From contig NC_079975.1 of NCBI RefSeq assembly GCF_029852145.1, forward strand, positions 19,969,364 to 20,033,363: 64,000 nucleotides of DNA, written 5' to 3'. Under the pieces are notes generated by a model. The model had not been told where the DNA came from, did not search any database, and saw only the letters and a program-made list of their open reading frames with translations. Shown in pieces: positions 40,461 through 51,692 of this stretch. This stretch comes from Microplitis mediator. Lineage: Eukaryota; Arthropoda; Insecta; Hymenoptera; Braconidae. How positions within the stretch are numbered: the stretch's first letter is position 1; each line of letters starts with the position of its first letter. The translations under genes were made by a program, and so were the position numbers.

Positions 40461-41489
40461 TTTGCAGTTAAATGTTCGCTACGACAGGTTCTCGTCCTCG
40501 AATGGACTTATCGGGTAAATTTGTGCCCTTAAAAGTATTGCCTGAGTGATAACTGAGCTCTTAGTGGTGGTGGAACATCTTTTATCTTAAAAGAAAAATT
40601 TTCGTAGGACCGATGGGAGTAACTGTTAATACCTGATGACATCATTACTTAAGTATTTGCAGATATCCATCAGAAAAAAAATGTTTTACTCTCTCAATTT
40701 ATCTGAAAGTTTGTCTGTCAGCACAATGACTGTAACAAATCGGGTACTAAGCTTGAGATGTTTTTAACATTTTAAGTCCATTGTTTTAACTTAAATGGAA
40801 ACAGAAACTCAGAAAACATATTCTAGAATAATATATTACTGTGCGGTTAATAAGAGACTTTTTATTTTATCTCTGTTTATCTACGGTAGCTTCTGTAAAC
40901 TAGATGTCACTATTTAGGCTTTTTATTTTTATTTATTTACAGAAAGTATATAATGACTTCACTGTTTAGTAATTTTTTGATCATTTTTAATTTAATTGCA
41001 ATTAAAAGTATCATTTAATCAAATATATTTATATATCATAAAATGACTCCGATTTTTTTTAGCTCGGGAATTTTCAGTGACGGAGTCAACTCAGATTAAA
41101 AATTTACTCTGAATTCAATCTATTTTTTTCAATTTTTACGTCGATTTACATTTTTGAAAATTTTATAATTAAAATATTTTTGGGGTCAAATTTTTGAAAA
41201 TTAATTTCATTAATCCCCTAAGATGTAGAGCCAAGAATTTTTTTCCGCGGGCATTAAGATGGAAATCAATTTTTGGAAAAATAAAAAAATTTTGGTCATT
41301 ATAATTTTATTATTTGATTTGGACAAAATAAATAATGACTCGTTATTTGATTATTACTTTATTTGGGCACACAAAAAATATATATAATTAAGTGAAAAAT
41401 ACAAAAAAATTATGACAATACACATGAACTCATAATTAAAATATAAAAAAAATTGATTAATGTTTTTTTTTGAGCATGAGTAAAAATTT

Positions 41490-43576
41490 CTAGTTGTTAG
41501 CTACTTCTCGATTAGCAGGTGTTCCAAAAATTTCTTCAAGCGTTTTCTTCGTTTCCGGATCATTGGGATCAAAATAATTTTTACTTTTTTTTTGCTCAGA
41601 AACACTAAAAGGTTTTCCAAAAACTTGTTCAAATGCGGTCTTTACTTCAGGATCATTTGGGTCGATATCACTTTCATAATTTACTGTTCCAGGAATCGTA
41701 GGAAGTTTTCCGAAAGTTTTCGCAATCTCTGCTCTCCACTTAGGATCGTCAATATTAGTCAATGGGTTTTCAGGTTTTGGAGTTGATGGTTCAATTGCCG
41801 ACCATTCTTTTTCGTTTTCAAAAATATCGTCCGAATCGTCTGGATATTCTAGTTCTTTGTCGCAGTCTTCTTTTTTGACACAAACAAATCTTGCGTTTCT
41901 TATGTAGCCTTCTTTACACAAACATCCAGTTGAACCAAACTGCAATATAATTTTTTTCTTTTTATATTAATGGAAAATAAGATGTGCATTAAATTTTTAA
42001 TTAAAAAAATTTCATGATCGTTGCCAGCATTTCTTCCTACATAAGTTTCTATTTTAAAATTTTAAAATTTTTACAAGACGAGAAAAAATTTTTTCCAGCC
42101 CTAAGAAATTTTTTTTTTTTTTCTTCAAATAAATCCCTTTTTTTTGTGCATTAAAATTTATTTGCCCAAAAATTTGGATTTCCAGTTCTTAAAAATTAAA
42201 ATATTTAACTTCTATCAAAAATCACTGATAGAAATTTTATTAACTTAAAAAATTTTTTTTACGTACACGGAAAAAAATGATGCTCAAAATTTTAATAGTT
42301 TGTAGTTTATTTTTGACTTAAAAGTAGTGTATTTGTATACTAATATCAAACCAGGATCATTATATATATTACAAAATGGCTATTATTTATAGTAAAATTT
42401 GGTACACATAGAAGAGCAAAATTTGTAATTTCGTATGTAAAAATTAATATGAAAAAGAATCGATAAATTGGTACCTACAGTTATTACTATTCAAATAAAC
42501 AGGAAAATTTTAAAAATGAGGAACCGAAAAATTAGTAAACGTACATATTAATAATTTTTTATTTTATTATTTACCACATATTCGATATATGTATATAATA
42601 AATTAATGTATAATAACGAATAAATAACATTTTATATTAATTATTAGTCAATGGGATAGAATTTATAAAATAAGAGTTAAAAATTTTCGGTATTTCTATG
42701 AGCAAAAAATCAGTATCTAGTATAGTAATTTTTCATTTTAATATTTACCACTTATTCGATTTATGCATATTGTAAATTAATTCATAATGATGAATAAATG
42801 ATATTTTAAGCTAATGATTGATTAGTGATATCGAATTTATAAAATAAAAGTTACTAACTTTTGCAGTTTTCGGCTGGAAAAATCAGTATCTAAGATACCA
42901 ATTCTTAATTTGACCAATCATTACTTTTTAATAGATTATGCTATAAATTAATTAACTTTTACTAATAAGTCACGTATTATACCTAAAAGTAATAACATTT
43001 ATTTACTTTTTGAAATAATTGATAGTATTTTTTAGGAATCTACAAAAATTAGTAAACTACTTTGCATTAAGTACATAATAGTACTAATTATTGATAACAG
43101 ATTACACTTATTACTATTATTTATTAATTTTTGATATTTTGTTTTTTCGCTGTGTACGCAGGAAAAATATTTATTTTTAAAACTCATAAAAAAAATACTT
43201 GTCTATCTTTACAAAATTTATTATTTCGTGCCATCACTTAATTAACTAATTAATAAATTAAATAATTCTTACCCTATTGCAAACAGTGGGATTAGGATCG
43301 TCACAATACGCTTCACAATCTGACACAGTATTATTATAATACTCGTTTTCACTGCAATAACTATTAGCTGCGAAGTAGTCGTTATTCAAACTCAATTCAT
43401 CATCAATGTCACCAGTCGGAAGCGCTTCAATCCCTTAAAATATAACGGCAAAAATAATATATCTTATAATTTTTAACAATAATCCCTAATAATTTTAATA
43501 AACTCAATAATGATTACTTACATGCGAAGCCAATTATTGCAATGAATAGAAAAATTCTACAGTTTGTCGAGACCAT
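41490..43576 (-). CDS. Gene B: secreted TIL domain plus three acidic DPNDPE repeats
   Basis: Three exons on the minus strand: 43522-43576, 43273-43433 and 41490-41939, giving 221 residues. Splice phases are 1 then 0. The signal peptide is about residues 1-22, ending near WIEA. The TIL domain has cysteines at 45, 58, 62, 70, 78, 80, 92 and 98, with canonical C2 and C6 absent. Predicted P1 is Arg72 at the end of exon 2, so a trypsin-like target is likely (inference). Residues from about 130 form three degenerate units of about 31 residues with core DPNDPE and IFGKP-like ends. This tail matches gene C's, but I know no named family for it. A TATA box lies 40 bp upstream of the ATG and AATAAA at 41358-41363. 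Intron 2 (1333 bp) holds a transposon; the equivalent introns in A and C are 72 and 82 bp. Secreted inhibitor or venom-type role is inferred. Confidence 0.87.
42264..43158. mobile_element. CACGGAAAAAA element in intron 2 of gene B
   Basis: The ends TACACGGAAAAAAATG and TTTTTTCGCTGTGTA are inverted repeats bounded by TA. A diverged tandem duplication of about 173 bp lies inside (TTTACCACATATTCGATATA at about 42570 against TTTACCACTTATTCGATTTA at about 42743). It has no coding frame. Confidence 0.75.
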
Positions 43577-43615
43577 TTTTGAGTCTTATGTCAAATCCAC
43601 AGTCATTCTATTTCA

Positions 43616-43622
43616 TTATATA
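43616..43622 (-). promoter_or_regulatory. TATA box of gene B
   Basis: TATATAA on the minus strand, 40 bp before the start codon. Gene C has the same motif at the same spacing. Confidence 0.65.
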
Positions 43623-43623
43623 G

Positions 43624-44242
43624 GTTTTGGTGATAATAACAATAAATTATCGAATAACTGATAGTATCTTATCTCTAAATATATAAAAAAATTTATGGGC
43701 TCATATGTTGACATTGGAATAGATTATAAAAATTACTTGTCATTAGTAATTAACTTACGTCGTATCATTTTTTAAATTCGGTTGATTAGTTGGAAATATT
43801 TGAATACGTGCATGTGTATGTATATATATGTACATATGAGTACTTAATGATTATTGAAACGTAATATAAATTTTTAAACTGTGGAAAAAAATAAACTAAC
43901 ATAATAAATGGTGAATATTGATGATTTACGTAGTTTAAAAAAAAATACAGATGTCTAACGCAATGAAATGGTAAATCATATGTTTACTTAAGATAAAGTC
44001 GTTGGAAATATACAGTGGAAAAAAAAAAAAAAATTACCTTGAACACTTGACAGTTGATATTACGAATTAAATAAATAGACGAACGTGTTAAAATAATAAC
44101 TTGGAATGAGGAAAAATAAAATAAAAATACAAATAGTCTGATAGGATCCACCGTTTAGTGAGTAATCGTTTCCTAACATAGGATTGAGTATGGGAATTAA
44201 TCGAGTAGCCATTAATGGCGATGTAAAAATGATGTTTTTAAG

Positions 44243-44277
<35 letters not shown>

Positions 44278-45150
44278 TTGATAATAGAGAGAAAGCGGAA
44301 CATGAAAAGAGACAGCTTTTGGCCTCAAGCTCAAGGACAAAGACCTCAAGTACAAAGGGGGTGATTTTTGTGCTCGAGTGACGGTCCCTTTGTGTCGGAA
44401 AACGAGTGGCGTATGCCCTGGTCCACTGACCCGATCTACCCAACCCTAATTCTCGTCACTTGTCGAGATAAAATAGAGATCCAAAGTTAAATAAAACTTT
44501 AATCGGAAAAGTTCATTTAGTAGTTTTTAGTTTCAATAAGGTCGTAATTGGTGCCGTTACTTTATCACTTTTGGTAGAATAATCTACTGGAGCCGTCGTT
44601 TTGTTAGTCGAAAATTTTCAACTCTATGCAGATCCGTAATTGTTGTAAATAATTTTATTGGCAATAGTTCTCCAGTATACAAAAAAATTAATAGGGCGAA
44701 CACTCATTTCATTACATGCACGATTGCGCCTTTAAGCTGTGAAATAGCTCTCAAAATTATGGGTTCCCTTTTTTTATAGTTCTCAGAAATCTTGTTTGGA
44801 AAATTTTTCTTGTTTCCGAACAAGATCGGCGGATATTATCTATACAGACGTTAACTATTAAAGAAAATTTTTTTCATTCGAAAATAGAAAATTATGCTTG
44901 GAAAAGTCAACATTTTTAGGAAACAACAGAAATTATTTTTGAAATCATTGTTTATAATAACTATTTTATTGAATTTATAAAGTGCCATATAATTTATTTA
45001 CTTATGATTCAAGTTATGATTCATTCTCTACACTCCATAAATGTTGTGAAACCGCCTACAAATATTTGTTTTTATTTAAACCGTGCAAAGCTTAAAAATA
45101 TCAGTTATTAATTTATACGAAACCGCAGTGTATATTTACATTAATTATAA
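43624..45150. other. Spacer between genes C and B
   Basis: No supported gene. It holds an (AAT)n microsatellite at about 44246-44279. A frame on the minus strand at 44060-44443 crosses that microsatellite and shows no domain. Confidence 0.6.
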
Positions 45151-45254
45151 ATTTATTTAAAATACTTGACTTATTTTTTGACAGTTCTAATTACACAAAT
45201 TTATGTTTTTTTAATACGTTTAAAAATTCAATACATTGTTTTTGGCTATGAATT

Positions 45255-46823
45255 TTATCTCTTATACCTATACTCGATTTCAAAATCTCTTTTCGGAGGA
45301 TCCATTTTATTTCCATAATTTTTTTCAGGAATGTCTTTCATTGCAGTGTCGTAAGAGTTATAACCGCTTTGAAATTTTTCTCCCTCAGGAACGTTAGGAG
45401 GTTTTCCAAAAATTTCTTCAACTCTTTTCTTCGTTTCAGGATCAATTGGATCAATATCACTCTCATAATTTTTTTCTTCAAAACCACTCGGAGATTTTCC
45501 GAAAATTTCTTCGAGCGTTTTTTTCATTTCCGGATCATTAGGGTCAAAATTTTCATTATACTGTCCTCCCGCCGCAACACTAGGAGGCTTTCCAAAAATA
45601 TCATCAACTCGTTCCTGCATTTCAGGATCATTAGGGTCAAAATTTTCATTATACTGTCCTCCCGCCGCAACACTAGGAGGCTTTCCAAAAATATCATCAA
45701 CTCGTTCCTGCATTTCAGGATCATTAGGGTCAAAATTTTCATTATACTGTCCTCCCGCCGCAACACTAGGAGGCTTTTCAAAAATATCATCAACTCGTTC
45801 CTGCATTTCAGGATCATTAGGATCAACATTATCATTATAATTTCCTGCTTCAAAATCACTCGGAGATTTTCCAAAAATTTCTTCGAGTCTTTTCTTCATT
45901 TCCGGATCATTTGGGTCAAGATTTTCATCATATTCTGCTTCCTCAGAAACACTAGGAGGTTTTCCAAAAATTTCTTCGAGTCTTTTCATCATTTCCGGAT
46001 CATTAGGGTCAAGATTTTCATTATATTCGACCTCCTCAGGAACAATAGGATCATTTCCAAAAATATCTTCAACCCTTCCTTGCATTGCAGGGTCATTAGG
46101 GTCGATATCACCATCGTAATTTACATTTTCAAAGTCACCAGGAAATTCTTCGGGAATTTCTCCAAAATGTTGTCTCGGTCCATCATCAATCTGATTATCG
46201 TTAATTCCTTGCGGAAATAAATTTTCCGGCTTTCCAAAAATTTTTTCAAGCGCGTTCTTTACTTCAGGGTCATTAGGGTCGATATCACTTCTATAATTTC
46301 CTGTTTCAGGAATAATCGGAGGTCTTCCAAAAGCTTCTACAACCTCTCCCCTTAACCCAGGGTCATTAAGATCAATTTTGATACTTTCCGAACCAGGTTC
46401 CACTGGCCCAATTATTATCTTATCACAGTCCTCAGGTTTGACGCATTGATGGAATGGATTTCTCACATAACCGCTCTTACAGTGGCACCCAAAAGAGTTT
46501 TCCTACAGCATCAAAAATGAATAATCAATTTTTGGTAAATAAATTTGATATTTTTATGAATTAATAAACTAAAAAATATCTCACTCTCAGACATAAAACT
46601 GGTTTTGGGTTCGCACATGTCGGATTGCAGCCCCCGATAACATTGAAGTATTCGTTCTCCCCACATTTTTTTTTTAAACTCGTTAATGCTTCAATCCCTA
46701 ATTACATTGAAAACAAAATAATAATCAGTAAAAAATTATGCATTTATCTATGAAAAAAAATTTTTTTTACTTACAATTGAAACAGACTGCCGACAATAAA
46801 ATAATTTTAAAAAAATGCGACAT
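45255..46823 (-). CDS. Gene C: secreted TIL domain plus ten acidic DPNDPE repeats
   Basis: Three exons on the minus strand: 46775-46823, 46585-46697 and 45255-46502, giving 469 residues. Phases (1, 0) match gene B. The signal peptide starts MSHFFKIILLSAVCFN. The TIL domain has cysteines at 28, 40, 44, 52, 60, 62, 74 and 80; canonical C2 and C6 are again missing. Predicted P1 is Arg54, the last residue of exon 2, followed by Glu. From about residue 93 the protein is ten tandem units, mostly 31 residues, with pattern DPNDPE-x(6)-IFGKPP; unit 2 is longer. The tail is strongly acidic and ends with a basic, Tyr-rich stub. Two consecutive 93-bp units (45565-45657 and 45658-45750) are identical in DNA. 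TATA box at 46863-46869, AATAAA at 45152-45157. TIL members are usually serine protease inhibitors; the function of the repeat tail is unknown. Confidence 0.88.
45544..45840 (-). repeat. 93-bp tandem coding repeats, recently amplified part of gene C
   Basis: 45565-45657 and 45658-45750 are identical over 93 bp. The next unit from 45751 matches for about 70 bp with one change (GGCTTTTC for GGCTTTCC, turning Gly into Glu) and then diverges. Flanking units are clearly older. The pattern suggests a recent unequal crossover or slippage event. Confidence 0.92.
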
Positions 46824-46862
46824 TTTTGGATCAATGAATGATAACAAAATGCCTGACTCTCT

Positions 46863-46869
46863 TTATATA
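46863..46869 (-). promoter_or_regulatory. TATA box of gene C
   Basis: TATATAA, followed by AGAGAGTC, on the minus strand 40 bp before the start codon. The spacing is the same as in gene B. Confidence 0.65.
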
Positions 46870-47772
46870 ACCGTCGAAAAGCGATTCGTTAATGAGTTAA
46901 ATTAATACCGTTTGCTTAACATAATTTGATATAATTGAGTAACGGATAGAGATAAAATATAAATAGTGTCCTTAATAAAAAGTAAAAATAAATCACATGG
47001 GTCGATACGTTTTAATGTCTGTTATGTAACGTTTTTTACAACTGATCAAATATTACTAATTATTATTAATATTTTTTTTATCTCATTATTGCATACTGGG
47101 GATACTAAATTATGAAAAATAAATTAAACTTATCAATATTTTCCAAAGATGATCAGTCTTAAAATTCAAATTCAAAATTATGTAACTGGATGATCATGAA
47201 GTTAACAGACAATTAATAGTTTTCGGATATTTTTTTCAACAAATCTGTTATATAATACCAAAGAATAACTTGAACAAATAAAAAATCTGTGATGCAATGA
47301 TCGACGTACTCTTTGTATAAATATATTATTATTCTGTACTTTGTTAAATTTTTAGCCAGTAAACAAAATATAAAAAAGAATTAAAAAGTTTTACGGTCAA
47401 GTGGATTACCAAATTAAAACCTCAGGGTACTTCAAGTAAAATAAGGAAAAATTAATTTAATCCAAATTTTAGTCAATCAAAATTATACTAGAAAAAATAG
47501 AAAAGAGAGGAGGAAGGGACACAAAACAGAATATTCTGTTCAGAAGAAGTGAAAAACTATATAATTTGAAAATTAAATAAATTTGATAAAATGAAATTGT
47601 TTATAAACAATTTAGAAAAATGAAAAAGTAATATTAACATAAATATTGTGTACGAGCGTAAAAAACAAATTTGTTTTATTATTAAATTTTTGAAAAAAAA
47701 AATTTTCAATAACAAATTTTGAGCATTTCAGATCGTATATGAATCATAAAAGTTATAAAAATAATAATAATT
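46870..47772. other. Upstream region of gene C; no other gene
   Basis: AT-rich. No open frame or repeat family was recognised apart from short A/T runs. Confidence 0.55.
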
Positions 47773-47970
47773 TTAGCATTGGGCTCTCGCAACAAGTTCC
47801 CAATCAGGTCCCACTCAGAAAAACCTGATGTCAGATAACTAATTTCTACCTTGGGCTATCCCAATGAGTTTCCAATTAGGTCCTACTCAGAAAAAATTGA
47901 TGTCGGATAACTAATTATGACATTGGGATATCCCAACAAGTTCCCAATCGGGTTCCGACTGGGATAGACC

Positions 47971-49423
47971 TACACGGAAAAAAATAGATAGGAATGGTTA
48001 CTGTGCTACACAAGAATGATTGTAAAGTATATAAAAATTAATTTTAGCACATTGCTAGTTCTCGTTATAATAGGAACGGGTCGTCTTTACGGTGGCACGT
48101 CTAAATACCCGAAGACAAATCACCCGCGACAGAATACCCGCGACAAAATACCCGACGACAAAATACCCGATACCAAAATACCCGACGACAAATCACCCGA
48201 CGACAAAATACCCGCAAACCAAAACACCCTCGACAAAACACCCGCAATTAAAAACACCCGCCACACGGTGTGACGCTTTTTGACCAAGATAATTCATCCT
48301 GAAAATCAATTGAAATTAAAAAAATCTCTTTATTTTTTTTTCCATGCATTTTTTGAAATTTTTTTATGTGTGGGTATATTCTTTTAATTGCACACACACA
48401 AAAATCGTGAAAAAAGGGCGCTATGCTTCACACCCTTTTATGTATGGGTACATTGATATAATTGCACACACACAAAATTTGAACTAAATAATAATAATTG
48501 TAATCAGTATTTTATTTTTTCGTGAAAAAAAAAATTTTAATTTTTGAATAATTGAAATATTTTTCGTTATTAGTAAACGTATCTATAGTTTTGGCATTTT
48601 GGCATCGGGTATTTTGTCGTCGGGTATTTTGGCATCGGGTATTTTGTCGCGGGTATTTTGGTTTGCGGGTGTTTTGTCGCGGGTATTTTGTCGCGGGTAT
48701 TTTGTCGTAGGGTGAATTGTTACGCAACCGTCTTTACATACGACTGAGTACGATCCAACATAGCAACCATTACTATGTTACACATTATGTCGAAAACATG
48801 ACTGGTTATCGTGATCACAGTCACCATTCGCTTTCCAGATAATTCAGGTTCCTTTCGGAAGTAGATGTGTTACTATATAAAATAGGTGTAGGTCCTGTGT
48901 GGAGATGCGAAAGATTACCCGGACAAATGCGTTCCATTGTCGTTCAGCATAGTAACCATTCCTGTGCTAGACAGGAACTACTGCTTTCAGTCATATGTCT
49001 GAGTGCTGTTTAAAACATAAGTTCCCGCTAAACAGCACTCAGACATATGACTGAAAGCAGTAGTTCCTGTCCAGCACAGGAATGGTTACTATGCTGAACG
49101 ACAATGGAACGCATTTGTCCGGGTAATCTTTCGCATCTCCACACAGGACCTACACCTATTTTATATAGTAACACATCTACTTCCGAAAGGAACCTGAATT
49201 ATCTGGAAAGCGAATGGTGACTGTGATCACGATAACCAGTCATGTTTTCGACATAATGTGTAACATAGTAATGGTTGCTATGTTGGATCGTACTCAGTCG
49301 TATGTAAAGACGACCCGTTCCTATTATAACGAGAACTAGCAATGTGCTAAAATTAATTTTCATATACTTTGCAATCATTCTTGTGTAGCACAGTAACCAT
49401 TCCTATCTATTTTTTTCGGTGTA
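47971..49423. mobile_element. Large palindromic element (CACGGAAAAAA ends), arms 395 bp
   Basis: The left arm (47971-48090 plus 48738-49012) and right arm (49029-49423) are both exactly 395 bp once the insertion is removed, with very few mismatches. The loop is 16 bp. The ends are TACACGGAAAAAAATAGATA and its near complement, and TA flanks the element. There is no coding frame. High arm identity implies a young element or ongoing arm conversion. Confidence 0.92.
48091..48728. mobile_element. Foldback element with minisatellite arms, 9-bp target duplication
   Basis: It is inserted in the left arm of the palindrome. CGTCTTTAC is duplicated at 48082-48090 and 48729-48737. The left arm (about 48105-48262) is a run of roughly 15-bp units such as ACCCGACGACAAAAT; the right arm (about 48596-48718) is the inverted version (GTCGTCGGGTATTTT). 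The unpaired centre carries ACACACACAAAA-type sequence. Tandem-repeat arms and a 9-bp duplication are hallmarks of Foldback-like elements. Confidence 0.9.
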
Positions 49424-49495
49424 CTGGGCATGCCACAGCGATTCCCGATTGGGACCCAATATGTGTATTGGGACAACTTCTAGTCGGGTTCAGTA

Positions 49496-51692
49496 AAGAA
49501 ACAAAAAAAAATTGCACATGTAGGAAATTAAAAAAACTATCAATGCAATTTTTTTAAATATTTTTTTTTTCGAAATTTATCGTTTTTAACAAATTCTAAA
49601 AATGATTAGACGTCGGCTGACTTCAAGATTATAACTATAGTTTTACTGGCTTATTTTCAAATCTTTAATACATCATAAATAAATATATTTATTTTTCTTC
49701 TGATTTTGTATACATTTACTCCCCTCGCAGTGAAATTAACTTTGAAAGGGAAATCATTTAAACATCAAAACTCCAGATCAGAACGTCAGCGGATTTGCGT
49801 AAAATCCACATGACCCCGAAATCACTCCTCTGAAAATAAGTTCCCTATTTACTCCGTACGTGGAATGATTTTATTTGAACTCCAAAAGGCGGAGTCGGTA
49901 CCGCTTAGAATTAAATCCAAATTCACTCCTGATTTTTTACTGTGAGATTGCGGTTGTTGGCCCAACTTCATCACTTTTAATTCCGTAATCTACTCGATCC
50001 AAAGTTATCTTCGTTATCCGCAACTTCCCAACTAAATGCCATCTACATCTATACATGCAGACAGTGAGCAAAGCCCATTATACTCAATGCAATGAAGCAT
50101 CAGTCAAGAGCAAGTCTCAAGTACATTTTGCACTTGACAAATTTATTTACAAGTTATACAATCAACAACAAGCACGTTTTCATACTCTCGCCATACTTTA
50201 ATACTTCTAACCAACAATAACAATAACAATAATAACAAACCATTTAATTAATCCATTATTGTCTCATATTAAACTCAATAACAATTAAATTTTAATTACA
50301 GCCCATTCGCTTAAGACTGTCCTCGAAAGCGTTTCGTCATATTCGTGCATAATGTAATTACCGTCTTCATTAATTTATAACTTGTAATATTAGCATATTT
50401 TTGATGAGTTATTACTTTTCAAACTGTCAGAATTTGAGAAATTTTATACGATAAGCCCGGTCTCGATTACAAGCAATTTAATAATAAATAATTTTTGTTG
50501 ACATAATTACGAATGAAAGATAAAAATGATTGGATATTTTCTTTTGTCTCGCACATTATTTTTATGTGGGATAAAATTCGCTTCACGAATTAGGCTTTCA
50601 TGCGATCCCTGGAGAATTTTGTGTATAAATGAGGGAAAAAGAGAGAGAGAGATAGAGGATTGACGTACGTCGTGGTGAATCAGAAAGATAATCGGTCCTA
50701 CTTAGCTGTAGTATTTTTGTACGGAGTATTTTATTAGATAAAGTCTCTGAGAGGATGAGTTACTTCTTCTAATCTTTTTGGAAGCTGACAGATCGTAATT
50801 GCTATTGATCCGATGGACCCGAATGAGAAAACCGATTATTTGTAGAATGTTATTATCTAATAAAGAAACCCGTTATTTTTATCTTGATAACTTTGCTTAT
50901 CATTATACTCATTGTGTACTTGTAATTATATTTTTTCGATTAAGAATACATTTTTTTTCAGATATTTTTTACCAGTAATTTATTTTCGATACCAAAATCA
51001 CTTATCCGACAAAGGGTCTGCTTTTTATCTTTTGTTCTCTAAAGTAAAAGAAAATAAAATGGAGGAGATGTCGGTCATTATTTTCAACATTAGGAACAGT
51101 GATGAGGATTAATAATTAAATTGAATTACGGGAAAATGTTGATGATGATGAAGAAAGTGGCGGATGTAATCCGTGACCGCTGATGCTGACTCGACGTCTG
51201 TGAAAAAGATCGAAGAACAAACCTCAAGTCAAACATAATCCCGCCGGTCTCAGTTAAACAAAGGATCCTCCAATATTTGACGGTCTAATGTACTAATATA
51301 CTTACTGCAAAAGAGCTATAAGTACTGTACTAACGGATTTACAGAGGGCATGGTGTTTTGAATGGGTGAATAAATATTGAAGGTATGTACTTTTGTATTT
51401 TTTTAAATTTAGTATCACGTCCCGCATGAAAAAACTATATATGGCCGAACATACATTAATAAATATATGGTAAATATATGATGATATATAACGGCAAAAC
51501 TATATGTATCTAATTATATATGTTTACTCAATATAATTATGATATATCCGACTTGATATAACTCTGAATGTGTTCTTGCCATATATATTTTTAGATATGT
51601 TGCAAATTATAATGTAACAATACAGTAATTTTTGACATGTGAAAGTACGTAATGTAAAGTATATGATGAGATATATCATTGCTATATAATAC
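49496..51692. other. Intergenic with two dispersed repeat copies
   Basis: It contains an AGACGTCGGCTGA repeat copy (about 49510-49630) and an ACTCCG element copy (about 49770-49950, ending GATTTTTTACTGTGA). No gene was recognised in the rest. TATATGG-rich sequence begins near 51440. Confidence 0.6.

Larger units (their letters stand above)
47773..49495. repeat. Degenerate TTGGG(C/A)TATCCCAA repeat, host of nested elements
   Basis: Three diverged copies of TTGGGCTATCCCAATGAGTT-like sequence followed by CCAATCGGGTCC lie at 47776-47965. Similar sequence (CCGATTGGGACCCAATATGT) resumes after 49424. The large palindrome at 47971-49423 interrupts it. Confidence 0.65.

Noticed and set aside
45524..45874. 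116-codon minus-strand frame overlapping gene C in another phase
   Set aside because: Frame-shifted reading of the same repeats; no start context or independent evidence.
45369..46220. 283-codon open frame on the plus strand opposite gene C
   Set aside because: It is the antisense shadow of the DPNDPE repeats: repeat periodicity keeps stops out of the opposite frame. It is Arg/Phe/Ile-rich, has no domain, and the minus strand has matched exons, a signal peptide and a TATA box.
48016..48727. Frames rich in Lys-Tyr-Pro and Asp-Lys-Ile-Pro
   Set aside because: They are translations of the 15-bp minisatellite arms of the foldback element, mirrored on both strands.
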